Counted from the stretch's first letter, positions 1-9,204 are shown. The stretch is 64,000 bases of DNA from Mariprofundus sp. (GCA_021772775.1 JAJFLH010000023.1:1-64000); one strand, 5' to 3'. Notes: generated by a model not told the origin, from the sequence alone. A program made the numbers and translations.

Positions 1-132
1 ACTGATGAGGAGGTTGACTTCATCATGCACAGGCTAAATCATCGACCAAGAAAGACGCTGGGCTACAGAACACCCCACGAAGTGTTCTTCAATACCAAAA
101 CTCAACTCACTGGAGTTGCACTTGGGAATTGA
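1..132 (+). CDS. IS30-family transposase, C-terminal fragment (cut by window edge)
   Basis: The frame is open from the first base and ends in TGA after 43 codons. The residues LNHRPRKTLGYRTPHEVF are the signature C-terminal end of the IS30-family DDE transposase, close to the catalytic Glu region, so this is the tail of an insertion sequence lying mostly outside the window. The bases just after the stop (about 121-145) would hold the right inverted repeat. The partner end cannot be seen, so it is unknown whether the element is intact. The family call rests on this motif only. Confidence 0.85.
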   Translation, partial: TDEEVDFIMHRLNHRPRKTLGYRTPHEVFFNTKTQLTGVALGN

Positions 133-515
133 ATCCGCGTCTCATATTAAAGGCTAATTGTAGATTGAGATTACAAACACCTTTTGAAAACGATCAAAAG
201 CATTCTTCACGCAGTCAATCTCGTGCCTAAATCTATTACAGTTCCATTCGTTTCGTTGCCCAAAGGATACAGCATTGAATTCACTTGTATGTCCCATAAA
301 TATGGGACAAAGAAAGACTGTGAGATGCACCGAGATCTGTCGGTGCCAGGCATGAGCATTTCCTGAGTACCGATGCATAACACCACTTATCGGCGGTGGT
401 TAGAGAGCCATCGAAGATTAAAAACTATAAACGGCCTCCTCTCCCCCATAAATTCAAGACTCAAAAGCTGCCCACTACCCTAAGGGCGTCTGCTTGAGAG
501 CTGGGATGAACTTAG
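133..515. other. Non-coding stretch with two perfect hairpins
   Basis: No credible gene is seen here; the short frames on both strands lack a ribosome site and any recognisable motif. Two compact inverted repeats lie close together. TGTCCCATA / TATGGGACA occupies 290-309 with a 2-base loop, and GCACCGA / TCGGTGC occupies 327-346 with a 6-base loop. They could belong to the adjacent IS end or to an old mobile element. No function can be assigned. Confidence 0.4.
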
Positions 516-992
516 CTATCCAGCTTGAAATGCCTTCTTAATTTTTTTAGTTGGCATAAATAGGTGCAAGGGATCATCACTGCAAACCTCAAAACCAAGT
601 TTTTTATAAAAACAGGCAACGTTGTCATCTTTGGCATCTACAAACAGTGCCATAACACCAAGGTTATCTGAGATTAAGATAAATTTTTCCATTGCGCTTA
701 AAAAGAGGAATTCCCCATATCCCTGGCCCTGATATGGTATAGCTGTAGCAAGACGCCCAATCTTGGCACCAATCAATCCATGTTCCGGTAGCTGCTTCGT
801 CAATTCAAAAGGAAGAGATGCTGTTTCAATGGCACATGGAGCAAGCGTAAAATAGCCAACAAGAACAGTTGTCCCAGTCAAGTTTGCGACTTCTTCAAGC
901 TTTTCATGTACAGGTTTAGAAATGCGTGCGGTGATTCTTTCACGTCCATTCTATTTACTTGGAGCAGTCACTAGAGTCCTCTCTTTTGTTGC
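516..992 (-). pseudogene. Collapsed DUF1778 antitoxin / GNAT toxin (TacA-TacT type) remnant
   Basis: Downstream of about base 881 the minus strand encodes the C-terminal two thirds of a small GNAT acetyltransferase of the TacT/AtaT toxin type: the GYFTLAP strand, the acetyl-CoA loop region GRLATAIPYQGQGYGEF and the CFYKKLGF end. Reading upstream in the same frame gives RERITARISKPVHEKLEEV and LTGTT, which is the N-terminal half of a DUF1778 (TacA-type) antitoxin. An in-frame TAG at 951-953 and the lack of a good start interrupt it further. In intact modules the two are separate genes, antitoxin first. Here a deletion seems to have joined the antitoxin head to the toxin tail, losing the antitoxin C-terminus and the toxin N-terminus. 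Bases 993-1162 hold nothing recognisable. Confidence 0.7.
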
Positions 993-1162
993 AGCAGCTA
1001 AGTATAAAACAACTGGTGTCAAAGTGACGCCGGTTAATTCTATCGGCTATATAAAAGTAAAGAATAAGCCACAATATTAGAAGCTTTCCTCAGCGGGTAC
1101 GCATTATTGAAATTGGCGTCATAAAGACACCATAGGCCATCCGCATTGATCATGACAAACAC

Positions 1163-1762
1163 TCAACCTTTACGTTGTAAGACAAAGCCTAATTCAAAGC
1201 GCGGGCCTTTGGGTCGCTGAATGAGCAATGGGGCTTTCGTAGGCCAGGACCAGCGCGATGCATCGAAGAGCTGACGCATATCCTTCAGATCACAATGAAA
1301 TGGCGGCCCTCCAGTATCACCGGTCTGCATCAATAACAGCAGTAGAACACCGTCATCTTTGAGCCAAGTGTGAAGCTGCTTCTCATACTTTCCATATTCC
1401 ATTGGTGTCATAGTGCATAGACAAGTCTGCTCATAAATCACATCGAAGGGTTGAGCCGGTTCATATTCAAACAGATCAGCGCACACACCCTGACTGGAGG
1501 CTGAGGCTCCAACTTCGCTTAAGGATTTATTCAGTGCGGTGATGGCTGATGGTGCAATATCCAAGCCTGTGACCTGATGGCCTCGTTTGGCCAGTTCAAG
1601 CACTTCATGACCGAAACCACAGCCGGGAATCAGTACACGACTCCCCTCTTTCAGATGAGCATCTTCCAGCCACTGCATCAGAGCAGGACTTGGCCCACCG
1701 CGATCCCAGCCGGTATCGCCCTCTTGATAACGCTCTTCCCAATTTAGAGACTCTTCTATCAT
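1163..1762 (-). CDS. Thiopurine S-methyltransferase-family SAM-dependent methyltransferase
   Basis: A 199-residue class I methyltransferase. The N-terminus WEERYQEGDTGWDRGGPSPAL is the hallmark of the TPMT family, and motif I (VLIPGCGFGHEVLELA, about residues 43-58) binds S-adenosylmethionine, followed by the acidic VTGLDIAP of motif II. Bacterial members methylate small thiol, selenium or tellurium compounds; the substrate here is not known. It lies about 200 bases downstream of hemE, beyond a terminator-like hairpin, so it is probably transcribed separately. Length fits the family. Confidence 0.85.
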   Translation of the reverse strand: MIEESLNWEERYQEGDTGWDRGGPSPALMQWLEDAHLKEGSRVLIPGCGFGHEVLELAKRGHQVTGLDIAPSAITALNKSLSEVGASASSQGVCADLFEYEPAQPFDVIYEQTCLCTMTPMEYGKYEKQLHTWLKDDGVLLLLLMQTGDTGGPPFHCDLKDMRQLFDASRWSWPTKAPLLIQRPKGPRFELGFVLQRKG

Positions 1763-1855
1763 GGTCTAACTCCTTTCTGCTTCATGGATGGAATTACCAA
1801 TATCATCTTCCTCGCGAATACGGGGATCCAGATTGTTTTCAAAATATATACTTAT

Positions 1856-1889
1856 GTGGATGCCCGATAAAGGAACTCGGGCATGACGG
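1856..1889. repeat. Dispersed palindromic repeat, GGAT-CCCGA type, copy 1
   Basis: The segment carries GTGGATGCCCGATAAAGG followed by ACTCGGGCATGACGG, so CCCGA and TCGGG can pair. Related sequences recur near 32170, 44800, 44830 and 45323. The pattern resembles the short palindromes that end in GGGAATGAC and are scattered between genes in many proteobacteria. Confidence 0.6.
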
Positions 1890-1897
1890 TAGATCTA

Positions 1898-1929
1898 TAA
1901 AAAAAGGGCCACTCGAATGAGTAGCCCTT
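1898..1929 (-). terminator. Rho-independent terminator after hemE
   Basis: On the minus strand AAGGGCTAC pairs with GTGGCCCTT across a short loop (one mismatch), followed directly by a run of seven Ts. It sits about 30 bases after the hemE stop codon. Confidence 0.75.
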
Positions 1930-1959
1930 GTAAAACATTCGACAATCAATCGCCGTCTA

Positions 1960-3027
1960 CTATTTATGATATTTAACAGACTCTTCGCGTACTGCTTTGA
2001 AGAATTCAATGGCGTGTTCAGGTGGAACATCCGGCGTAATACCGTGGCCTAAGTTGAATACATGGCCATTACCATGACCAAACTTGGCCAGGATATCTTT
2101 TACTTCGGCACGAATGCGTTCCGGATTGGCGTACAGCATAGTCGGATCCATATTACCCTGCAGAGCAACACGATCACCAACACGCGCTTTGGCTTCATCG
2201 ATATCAATTGACCAATCCAGACCCAGCACATCACAACCGGTATCAGCCATATCTTCTAACCAGCCCATGCCACCTTTGGAGTAAAGAATTACAGGTACTT
2301 TGCGGCCATCATTTTCACGCGTTAGCTGAGAAACGATGCGCTGCATGTACTGCAGAGAGAACTCATTGTAGTTGCTGGTATTAAGAATACCGCCCCAAGT
2401 ATCAAAGATCTGTACAGCCTGAGCACCATTGGCGATCTGACCATTCAGATAAGCGGCAACAGAATCAGCCAACTTTTCAAGCAGCAGATGCATTGTTTCA
2501 GGCTCGTTGAACATCATCGCTTTGACTTTAGAAAACGTCTTGGAACCACCGCCTTCAACCATGTAAGTGGCCAATGTCCAAGGTGAACCTGCGAAACCGA
2601 TCAACGGCACACGGCCATTCAGATCACGGCGAATGGTAGAGACAGCATCCATTACATAACCAAGCTCTTTGGTTGGATCATCCAATACAGGCAGTTTTTC
2701 AACATCTGCACGACAAGTGATTGGATCAGGGAACTTTGGCCCTTCACCGGCACCAAAGGTCAACTCCATACCCATAGCTTCTGGAATAACCAGAATATCG
2801 GAGAACAAAATCGCCGCATCAGCATCGAGAATATCAATCGGTTGCAAGGTTACTTCTGAACATAGCTCAGGAGAACGGCAGAGGTTTAAGAAACCACCAG
2901 CCTTGGCACGGGTTGCGCGGTACTCAGCCAGATAACGGCCAGCCTGACGCATCATCCAAACAGGTGTGCGCTCAACATCTTGACGCAGGCAAGCCCGCAA
3001 AAATAGATCATTTTTCAATTCAGTCAT
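1960..3027 (-). CDS. hemE: Uroporphyrinogen III decarboxylase
   Basis: Removes the four acetate carboxyl groups of uroporphyrinogen III to make coproporphyrinogen III, in the cytoplasm, on the haem branch of tetrapyrrole synthesis. The 355-residue length is typical. The conserved N-terminal signature [18 protein letters not shown] holds the substrate-contacting arginines, [16 protein letters not shown] is the second signature, and [15 protein letters not shown] lies near the C-terminus. It follows thiS-thiG on the same strand after a 184-base gap that holds a repeat pair, so co-transcription is possible. Haem supply fits the several cytochromes c in this window. Confidence 0.97.
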   Translation of the reverse strand: MTELKNDLFLRACLRQDVERTPVWMMRQAGRYLAEYRATRAKAGGFLNLCRSPELCSEVTLQPIDILDADAAILFSDILVIPEAMGMELTFGAGEGPKFPDPITCRADVEKLPVLDDPTKELGYVMDAVSTIRRDLNGRVPLIGFAGSPWTLATYMVEGGGSKTFSKVKAMMFNEPETMHLLLEKLADSVAAYLNGQIANGAQAVQIFDTWGGILNTSNYNEFSLQYMQRIVSQLTRENDGRKVPVILYSKGGMGWLEDMADTGCDVLGLDWSIDIDEAKARVGDRVALQGNMDPTMLYANPERIRAEVKDILAKFGHGNGHVFNLGHGITPDVPPEHAIEFFKAVREESVKYHK

Positions 3028-3049
3028 TATATTAAAAGTCCTTTATTTT

Positions 3050-3207
3050 TCACCGCAGAGTACGCAAAGGTACGCAGAGTAAAAACATTTTTTAATTATA
3101 GCTGCCGAACTGTTCAGATTACGTGCTGAAAACCTGTAAAGTCGACAATTTATTCTTGTAAATCTTTCGGTTTAACTTTGCCTTACTTTGCGCCCTCCGC
3201 GGTAAAA
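3050..3207. repeat. Inverted pair of CACCGCAGAG-type dispersed repeats between thiG and hemE
   Basis: The left arm at 3050-3083 reads TTCACCGCAGAGTACGC and continues with a second GTACGCAGAG. The right arm at about 3178-3207 carries TGCGCCCTCCGCGGTAAAAG, which is the same consensus in opposite orientation. Similar pairs lie at 4019-4184 and 16605-16690, and a single copy at 33321-33362. The arms could fold into a long imperfect hairpin in the intergenic RNA. Confidence 0.55.
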
Positions 3208-3211
3208 GGTA

Positions 3212-3988
3212 TCAATCCCAAATATAACCTTCGGTTGGGCTTGATGCATTGGCAAACGCACGCTTCTGCATTCGACCAGCCAAAAAGGCTGAGCGCCCTG
3301 CCCTTACTGCATCACGCATGGCAGTTGCCATCAAACATTCATCTTTGGCTTCAGAGATGGCTGTATTGATCAAAGCCGCATCGGCTCCCAGCTCCATCGC
3401 TTTAGCAGCATCAGAAGCTGTTCCAATACCGGCATCCACTACGATTGGCACATTAGCACGCTGTTTGATCACACGAATATTAAATGGATTAGCCAGCCCA
3501 CGGCCGGAACCAATCGGATTACCCAACGGCATCACAGCCACACAACCGACCTCTTCCAACGTACGTGCAACAATAGGATCGTCATTGGTATAAACCATGA
3601 CCTGAAAACCTTCAGCCACTAACGTTTCAGCTGCTTTGATCGTTTCTACCACATTGGGATACAATGTTTCCGTATCACCCAACACTTCCAGCTTCACCAG
3701 ATCCCAGCCGCCAGCTTCACGTGCCAGACGCAATGTACGCACAGCATCTTCTGCATTAAAACAGCCAGCGGTGTTTGGCAAAATGGTATATTTTTTCGGA
3801 TCAATATAATCGAGCAGATTCTCTTTACCCGGATCAGTGATATTCACCCGACGTACAGCAACCGTAATCATTTCCGCTTCCGATGCTTCCGTCGCATCTT
3901 TGGTGGTCTGGAAATCCTTATATTTACCGGATCCCACAATCAGTCGCGATTTAAACGAGTAAGTCCCTACATTAAAAATATCCGACAT
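3212..3988 (-). CDS. thiG: Thiazole synthase
   Basis: Builds the thiazole ring of thiamine from 1-deoxyxylulose 5-phosphate, dehydroglycine and the ThiS thiocarboxylate. The start used is the ATG preceded by GGGGAT at about 5 bases, giving [19 protein letters not shown] and 258 residues; an ATG 21 bases upstream overlaps that ribosome site. VKLEVLGD contains the Schiff-base lysine, and [22 protein letters not shown] forms the phosphate-binding end of the TIM barrel. It lies just downstream of thiS, the usual pairing, although a 215-base gap with repeats separates them. No TPP riboswitch was recognised upstream of the pair. Confidence 0.96.
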   Translation of the reverse strand: MSDIFNVGTYSFKSRLIVGSGKYKDFQTTKDATEASEAEMITVAVRRVNITDPGKENLLDYIDPKKYTILPNTAGCFNAEDAVRTLRLAREAGGWDLVKLEVLGDTETLYPNVVETIKAAETLVAEGFQVMVYTNDDPIVARTLEEVGCVAVMPLGNPIGSGRGLANPFNIRVIKQRANVPIVVDAGIGTASDAAKAMELGADAALINTAISEAKDECLMATAMRDAVRAGRSAFLAGRMQKRAFANASSPTEGYIWD

Positions 3989-4018
3989 TTTTATCCCCAT
4001 ATTAATCAATACTTAAAA

Positions 4019-4184
4019 TTTTCACCGCAGAGTACACATAGGCAGACAGAGTAAAAGAAAAACCGGATAAAAGAAGATAATCCACGTCAAATAAAGTCTA
4101 AATTCAACATCTTGCTATGCGCTTTGAAGGTACAAGAACAGACCGTAAGTTGGCCTCCTCTGTGCAACTCTGCGTACTCTAAAG
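4019..4184. repeat. Inverted pair of CACCGCAGAG-type dispersed repeats between thiS and thiG
   Basis: The left arm (4019-4055) reads TTTCACCGCAGAGTACACA and ends in GACAGAGTAAAAG. The right arm (about 4147-4182) reads CCTCTGTGCAACTCTGCGTA, the same family inverted. This is the second such pair in adjacent intergenic spaces of this operon. Confidence 0.55.
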
Positions 4185-4203
4185 TCAACATCTTGAGCTT
4201 TTT

Positions 4204-4413
4204 TCAGCCACCACCAATCATATGCACTAACTCAATACGGTCCCCCTCTTTCAAGCCCGTCACATCATATTGGCTTTTCGGAACCACTTCGAGATTGAGT
4301 TCAATCGCAATCATGCGTTGCTCCAGCCCCATCTCTTCAACCAGTTCAGTTAAACTTGAAGCTGATACTGATCGCTCTTCTCCATTCAATTGAATAGCAA
4401 TACTCTCTGACAT
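4204..4413 (-). CDS. thiS: Sulfur carrier protein ThiS
   Basis: A 69-residue ubiquitin-fold protein that carries sulfur as a C-terminal thiocarboxylate to ThiG. It starts MSESIAIQLNGEER, has the typical LTELVEEMGL helix and ends in HMIGGG, the Gly-Gly tail that is adenylated by ThiF and thiocarboxylated. The extra terminal glycine is seen in some ThiS proteins. It is first in the thiS-thiG-hemE direction. No thiF, thiC or thiE is visible nearby. Confidence 0.93.
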   Translation of the reverse strand: MSESIAIQLNGEERSVSASSLTELVEEMGLEQRMIAIELNLEVVPKSQYDVTGLKEGDRIELVHMIGGG

Positions 4414-4507
4414 AAGACCTCATCACATAAGCAATATTTTTAACAATATGCATTAAATCAACATTATTAAGTTGATTATCGATCATTTTTCATGGTTTTT
4501 TTGCATT

Positions 4508-4537
4508 TTGACACCAAGCAGATTGACCCGACATATT
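4508..4537 (+). promoter_or_regulatory. Candidate sigma70 promoter for the TPR-aroQ-accBC operon
   Basis: TTGACA at 4508-4513 is followed after 18 bases by CATATT at 4532-4537. It sits just ahead of the TPR gene, in the divergent space with thiS, so the untranslated leader would be very short. Confidence 0.45.
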
Positions 4538-4550
4538 CCTCTGCTGTAGT

Positions 4551-5009
4551 GTGAGCCACATGCTAGCAGCAAGTGCCTCTACACCCAACACCACTCAAAG
4601 CTCTCATCACTCCACAACCACTGCTGGTAGCTGGCATGGTGTAGCTGAAGCCATCAATGCGGCCCGAGAAGCGATCAAAAATGATGATTTAGCTCAGGCC
4701 GAAAGTATCCTGATCGAACTGATTGAGTTTGCTCCCGTAGAAATCAGAGCGTGGAAGCTACTTGCAAAAACGCAACGCCATTTGGGCCATATCCAGGCTG
4801 GAATCGCCAGTGCCCGACGCGCTCTACAGCTACAAAACAGTAACATTGAAGACCTGCCCCTGGCTTCCATCACCATTGCTAAATTACTTTGGGAGCAACA
4901 TGAATTTGATGATGCCAGAGAGATGCTGTTTGTACTGCTTGAAAAAGCACCGGAAGACCCTGTATTATTAGATTTGCAGCTGCAATGGAACGGAGAGCAT
5001 TCAACATGA
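4551..5009 (+). CDS. TPR-like repeat protein preceding aroQ
   Basis: A 152-residue protein with a Ser/Thr-rich N-terminus of about 30 residues, then helical TPR-like pairs: [20 protein letters not shown], then [19 protein letters not shown] and a last hairpin ending in [14 protein letters not shown]. It has no signal peptide and is probably cytoplasmic. Translation may begin at GTG 4551 or ATG 4560; no clear ribosome site favours either. Its TGA stop overlaps the aroQ ATG (ATGA), so the two are translationally coupled. The partner is unknown. Confidence 0.75.
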   Translation: MSHMLAASASTPNTTQSSHHSTTTAGSWHGVAEAINAAREAIKNDDLAQAESILIELIEFAPVEIRAWKLLAKTQRHLGHIQAGIASARRALQLQNSNIEDLPLASITIAKLLWEQHEFDDAREMLFVLLEKAPEDPVLLDLQLQWNGEHST

Positions 5010-5455
5010 AACCATTACAAATTCTTGTTTTGCACGGGCCTAATTTAAACCTGCTTGGCATACGTGAACCTGGCCATTATGGCGTTGCTACCCTGGCAGA
5101 GATCAATCAACAGCTAAGTGAATTGGCCGATGCGTTAAACTTGGGAATCAGCAATTATCAAAGTAACCATGAAGGCGGACTGGTAGACCGTATTCATCAT
5201 GCAGTGACAGAGAAAATTGACGGCATTGTCATCAACCCTGCTGCCTACACTCATACCAGCATTGCTTTGCGTGATGCCTTACTCGCTTCGAACATTCCGT
5301 TTGTTGAAGTACACTTATCCAATGTGCACAAACGCGAAGCATTCAGACACAAATCTATGCTGGCAGATGCCGCCGTAGGCGTAGTCGCAGGTTTTGGCGC
5401 GACTTCATATACTATGGCCCTACGCGGCCTGAATGAACATTTACTAAACAGATAA
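5006..5455 (+). CDS. aroQ: 3-dehydroquinate dehydratase, type II
   Basis: Converts 3-dehydroquinate to 3-dehydroshikimate in the shikimate pathway; type II enzymes are dodecamers. The 149-residue length is typical. The start is the ATG overlapping the upstream stop, giving [25 protein letters not shown] holds the catalytic tyrosine, [17 protein letters not shown] the substrate-binding loop, and [18 protein letters not shown] the catalytic histidine region. The order aroQ-accB-accC is common in proteobacteria and supports the call. Confidence 0.97.
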   Translation: MKPLQILVLHGPNLNLLGIREPGHYGVATLAEINQQLSELADALNLGISNYQSNHEGGLVDRIHHAVTEKIDGIVINPAAYTHTSIALRDALLASNIPFVEVHLSNVHKREAFRHKSMLADAAVGVVAGFGATSYTMALRGLNEHLLNR

Positions 5456-5494
5456 GCAACAATAACAAAAGCACCATTACTAACAGGAGATTAC

Positions 5495-5944
5495 ATGGAC
5501 ATTTCTCAAATTCGCAAGCTGATCAAACTTATTCAAAGCTCAGATGTTACTGAGATTGAAATTACCGAAGGCAATGAAACGGTACGTATTTCCCGTCAAA
5601 CTGCCGCCGCACCTGTTGCTTCTGCACCCGTATATACTGAATATACAGCAGCTCCAGCGCCTGCCGCACCGGTAGCTGTCGCAGAAGAAGCTGCTGTTAG
5701 CACCGAAAATCAGGTGAAATCACCTATGGTTGGTACCTTCTATGCTGCCGCAAGCCCTGATGCTGATGACTTCGTGAGTGTTGGACAGAAAGTTAAAAAA
5801 GGCGATACAGTCTGTATCATCGAAGCGATGAAAATGATGAATGAAATTGAAGCAGAGTATGATGGTGTTGTTGAAACTATTCTGGTGAATAACGCCTCAC
5901 CGGTTGAATATGGCCAGCCCATCTTTGTTATCACACCACTATAA
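5495..5944 (+). CDS. accB: Biotin carboxyl carrier protein of acetyl-CoA carboxylase
   Basis: Carries carboxybiotin between AccC and the carboxyltransferase in the first step of fatty acid synthesis. A 149-residue protein: an N-terminal helix-strand ([20 protein letters not shown]), an Ala/Pro-rich linker at about residues 42-68, and a C-terminal biotinyl domain with [12 protein letters not shown]. The biotinylated lysine is about residue 113. An AGGAG ribosome site lies just upstream. It is followed by accC after 27 bases. Confidence 0.97.
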   Translation: MDISQIRKLIKLIQSSDVTEIEITEGNETVRISRQTAAAPVASAPVYTEYTAAPAPAAPVAVAEEAAVSTENQVKSPMVGTFYAAASPDADDFVSVGQKVKKGDTVCIIEAMKMMNEIEAEYDGVVETILVNNASPVEYGQPIFVITPL

Positions 5945-5971
5945 TCATTCTATAATTAAATCGGGGTCCTT

Positions 5972-7321
5972 ATGTTTCACAAAATATTAATCGCCAATCG
6001 TGGCGAAATTGCTGTTCGCATTATCCGTGCCTGCAAAGAGTTGGGAATCCTCTCAGTTGCTGTTTATTCAGAAGCTGACCGTGATTCAATGCATGCAAGG
6101 CTGGCCGATGAGTCAGTCTGCATTGGCCCTGCCTCAAGCGCGTTATCCTATCTAAATATCGCCGCATTGATGGCAGCTGCTGAATTAACTGATGCAGAAG
6201 CGATTCATCCGGGATTTGGTTTCCTGGCTGAAAATGCTGAATTTGCCGATATCGTTCTCGAATCAGGATTAGCCTGGATTGGCCCCACACCACTATCTAT
6301 GCGCACGATGGGCGACAAAGTCACTGCCAAAAAAGAGATGGCTCTGGCAGGTGTACCGCTGGTACCGGGTTCTGAAGGCGCAGTTGAAACCATTGAAGAA
6401 GCTACCATGATTGCCAGAGAAGCTGGATTTCCAATCATCATCAAAGCATCTGCCGGTGGTGGTGGTCGCGGCATGAAAGTGGTGCATTCAGAAGCTTCGC
6501 TATCGAATGCATTCACCTTATGTAAAACTGAGGCAGGTGCTGCATTTGGTGATGACACGGTATTCATTGAGAAATTCCTCGTTGAACCGCGCCACATCGA
6601 AGTACAGGTACTAGGTGATACACACGGTAATCTGATCCACCTGTTTGAACGTGAATGCTCCTTGCAGCGTAACAATCAAAAAGTTCTTGAAGAAGCTCCT
6701 AGTCCTGTTTTAGATGATGAAACACGTGCGAAGATTTGTGCAGCCGGTTTGGCTGCTGCAAAAGCAGTCGATTACGTTGGTGCTGGCACAATCGAATTCC
6801 TGATGCATGCAGATAAATCCTTTTATTTCATGGAGATGAACACCCGTATTCAGGTTGAACATCCAGTAACTGAATGGATTACCGGTGTTGATTTGATTGA
6901 GTGGCAAATTCGTGTCGCCTCTGGTGAAGAGCTCGCATTCAAACAGGATGACATCAAGATCAAAGGGCATGCCATTGAGTGCCGTATCAATGCGGAACAC
7001 CCATTCAAGTTCACCCCGTCACCGGGAACAGTTGAACTCTATCATGCACCGGGTGGCCGCAGTGTGCGAGTGGATTCACACCTCTACACCGGTTATAAAA
7101 TTCCACCGCATTATGATTCCATGATTGGTAAAGTGATCACTCATGCCAGAGACCGTCAGAAATGCATTCGTCGTATGCAACGCGCCATTGATGAACTGGT
7201 TGTACTTGGTGTAACCACCAATCAGGAGCTGCATAAACGTCTACTTGCTAACCCTGGTTTTCAAAATGCCGATTTCAACATCCATTTCCTAGAAAAGTGG
7301 TTGCGTCAGATGAGCCTGTAG
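5972..7321 (+). CDS. accC: Biotin carboxylase subunit of acetyl-CoA carboxylase
   Basis: Carboxylates the biotin on AccB using ATP and bicarbonate. At 449 residues it has the standard length. The N-terminal pre-ATP-grasp domain opens with ILIANRGEIAVRIIRACKEL, the ATP-grasp glycine loop is SAGGGGRGMKVV at about residue 162, and EMNTRIQVEHPVTE carries the Mg-ATP ligands and catalytic arginine. It is the last gene of the operon and runs into a strong terminator 20 bases after the stop. Confidence 0.98.
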   Translation: MFHKILIANRGEIAVRIIRACKELGILSVAVYSEADRDSMHARLADESVCIGPASSALSYLNIAALMAAAELTDAEAIHPGFGFLAENAEFADIVLESGLAWIGPTPLSMRTMGDKVTAKKEMALAGVPLVPGSEGAVETIEEATMIAREAGFPIIIKASAGGGGRGMKVVHSEASLSNAFTLCKTEAGAAFGDDTVFIEKFLVEPRHIEVQVLGDTHGNLIHLFERECSLQRNNQKVLEEAPSPVLDDETRAKICAAGLAAAKAVDYVGAGTIEFLMHADKSFYFMEMNTRIQVEHPVTEWITGVDLIEWQIRVASGEELAFKQDDIKIKGHAIECRINAEHPFKFTPSPGTVELYHAPGGRSVRVDSHLYTGYKIPPHYDSMIGKVITHARDRQKCIRRMQRAIDELVVLGVTTNQELHKRLLANPGFQNADFNIHFLEKWLRQMSL

Positions 7322-7340
7322 TACTTTTATAAATGCCAAT

Positions 7341-7375
7341 AAAAAAGCACCGAACATATGTTCGGTGCTTTTTTT
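7341..7375. terminator. Bidirectional terminator between accC and leuA
   Basis: AAGCACCGAACAT pairs perfectly with ATGTTCGGTGCTT, flanked by an A-run on the left and a T-run on the right. It can terminate accC on the plus strand and leuA on the minus strand. Confidence 0.9.
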
Positions 7376-7460
7376 TACCTGAAAATCAAACTGCAATCAA
7401 AAGGGCGAAGCTCTCAGGAGAAAGAGACCCCTCCTACTGTTGGCCTCTCATTCTAGCTCA

Positions 7461-9005
7461 CTACACACCCGAGTATTGAGCATGCACTGCATTAGCATGC
7501 ATATTGGGTAATTTATTCAGAGCACAGATCAATGCTTGGGCAGATGCCACAATAATATCAGTATCGGCCCCCTGTCCATTAACGATACGATCACCATCCT
7601 GCAAACGCACGGTGACTTCACCTTGAGCATCGGTACCGACAGTGATGGCATTTACAGCATAAAGTAACAACTTCCCTTTAGGTTCAACCAGAGATTTAAT
7701 TGCTTTAAATGTCGCATCGATTGGGCCATCACCTTCAGATGTTGCCTTGTGGTTCACACCTTCGATATCTAATTCAACAGTTGCTACCGGCACATCATTT
7801 GTACCTGATTCTGCATGCAGGCTAAGCAATTTCACGCGTTCAGTTTCAAGTCCTGAATCAGATGAGAGGATGGACATCAAATCTTCATCAAAAATGTCTT
7901 TTTTCTTATCTGCTAAAACCTTGAACCGTCCAATGACTTCGATAAGGCGCTCATCAGTCAACTCCACACCCAACTCCAGATAACGCGCTTTCAATGCAGC
8001 ACGCCCGGAATGTTTACCCAAAACCATACGATTGGTCGTCCACCCCACAGACTCAGGAGTCATGATCTCATAGGTCTTTTTATGCTTGAGGACGCCGTCC
8101 TGATGAATACCCGACTCATGTGCAAAGGCATTTGCACCCACAATCGCTTTATTAGGCTGAACATTCATACCAGTGATCTGGCTGACTAATTTCGAAGTGG
8201 GTACGATTTTCGTGGTATCAATGCCTGTCTCGATATCATAACGGTCAGAGCGAGTCTTCATGATCATGACAATCTCTTCTAATGAAGCATTGCCAGCCCT
8301 TTCACCCAAACCATTCATGGTACACTCAACCTGACGCGCACCATTCTCAACTGCAGCCAATGAGTTGGCGACAGCAAGCCCCAAATCGTTATGACAATGC
8401 ACAGAAAAGATAGCCTGATCAGAGTTTGGAACCTTCTCAATCAAAGTACGGATACGATAACCAAACTCATCTGGAGTCATATAACCCACAGTATCAGGGA
8501 TATTGATCACACGTGCGCCGGCTTTGATGACCGCCTCAACAATGCGGCAGAGAAAATCAATTTCAGAACGGCCTGCATCCTCAGCTGAGAATTCTACTTC
8601 AGGCACCAATGAACGTGCCTGCGTGACTGCATCAACAGCACGTTCAAGTACCTGATCAGGACTCATACGCAACTTGGCTTCCATATGAATCGGGCTTGTC
8701 GCAATAAAAGTGTGAATACGTGCATTATCGCCAGCCGGACGAACAGCAAGACCGGCACGCTCAATATCTTTGACAGCAGCTCTGGCTAAACCGGCTATTT
8801 TAGGGCCGTGCACTTCTGTCGCAATACGGTGTACCGCCTCAAAGTCACCCGGTGAAGCAATAGGAAAACCTGCCTCAATAATATCGACACCCAAGCCTGC
8901 TAGTGAATGAGCCACACGCATTTTTTCATCAATATTCATAGAACAACCGGGTGATTGCTCGCCATCGCGCAGGGTTGTATCAAAAACATATAAGCGATCT
9001 GACAT
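7461..9005 (-). CDS. leuA: 2-isopropylmalate synthase
   Basis: Condenses acetyl-CoA with 2-oxoisovalerate, the committed and leucine-inhibited step of leucine synthesis. [15 protein letters not shown] is the N-terminal signature, [13 protein letters not shown] supplies metal-binding histidines, and HESGIHQDG the second catalytic loop. The remaining ~150 residues form the LeuA regulatory domain, so this is a full-length feedback-regulated enzyme. Two adjacent ATGs exist; the second (9005) is about 6 bases from the GGAG site and is preferred. It sits downstream of psd-pssA, a known neighbourhood in proteobacteria, but is separated from them by a leader peptide and terminator. Confidence 0.97.
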   Translation of the reverse strand: MSDRLYVFDTTLRDGEQSPGCSMNIDEKMRVAHSLAGLGVDIIEAGFPIASPGDFEAVHRIATEVHGPKIAGLARAAVKDIERAGLAVRPAGDNARIHTFIATSPIHMEAKLRMSPDQVLERAVDAVTQARSLVPEVEFSAEDAGRSEIDFLCRIVEAVIKAGARVINIPDTVGYMTPDEFGYRIRTLIEKVPNSDQAIFSVHCHNDLGLAVANSLAAVENGARQVECTMNGLGERAGNASLEEIVMIMKTRSDRYDIETGIDTTKIVPTSKLVSQITGMNVQPNKAIVGANAFAHESGIHQDGVLKHKKTYEIMTPESVGWTTNRMVLGKHSGRAALKARYLELGVELTDERLIEVIGRFKVLADKKKDIFDEDLMSILSSDSGLETERVKLLSLHAESGTNDVPVATVELDIEGVNHKATSEGDGPIDATFKAIKSLVEPKGKLLLYAVNAITVGTDAQGEVTVRLQDGDRIVNGQGADTDIIVASAQALICALNKLPNMHANAVHAQYSGV

Positions 9006-9040
9006 CATATTCTCCTATCTTTCCAAATTCAGCACAAACA

Positions 9041-9066
9041 AAAAAGGCCGCGGAAATCCGCGGCCT
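9041..9066 (-). terminator. Attenuator hairpin of the leuA leader
   Basis: On the minus strand GGCCGCGG pairs with CCGCGGCC around a 4-base loop and is followed by six Ts. It lies between the leader peptide stop (9089) and the leuA ribosome site, where a transcription attenuator is expected. It could also simply end the psd-pssA transcript. Confidence 0.85.
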
Positions 9067-9088
9067 GTACATCATCAACTGATATAAA

Positions 9089-9163
9089 TCAGCAGACGCA
9101 CAGACCTCTTCGAAGTAGCAGGTACTTCGTTACATTAGTGAGTGCTGAAAACCGTATGCTCAT
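9089..9163 (-). CDS. leuL: leu operon leader peptide (attenuation)
   Basis: A 24-codon frame starts ATG at 9163 with residues MSIRFS and ends in TGA at 9089. It holds three consecutive leucine codons (CTG CTA CTT, within KYLLLRRGL) plus two further leucines. The leucine codons lie inside a perfect hairpin (CGAAGTA / TACTTCG), and a second small hairpin and then the terminator follow. This is the textbook layout of ribosome-mediated attenuation: stalling at Leu codons when leucyl-tRNA is scarce would favour an antiterminator and leuA read-through. The ribosome site is weak. The assignment is from sequence logic; no homologue was compared. Confidence 0.75.
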   Translation of the reverse strand: MSIRFSALTNVTKYLLLRRGLCVC

Positions 9164-9204
9164 ACAGCAAATTTAAACACCATGCCGCTCTCGGGTCAAA
9201 TCCC

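Noticed and set aside
184-366. 60-codon plus-strand frame after the IS30 fragment
   Set aside because: No ribosome site, no recognisable motif, and it crosses two perfect hairpins; a frame exists on the other strand as well.
4414-4550. TPP riboswitch upstream of thiS
   Set aside because: No CUGAGA-type core or matching helices could be found on the minus strand, and the leader is too short.
6205-6675. Long antisense frame within accC
   Set aside because: It is a mirror of the conserved biotin carboxylase codons and has no motifs of its own.
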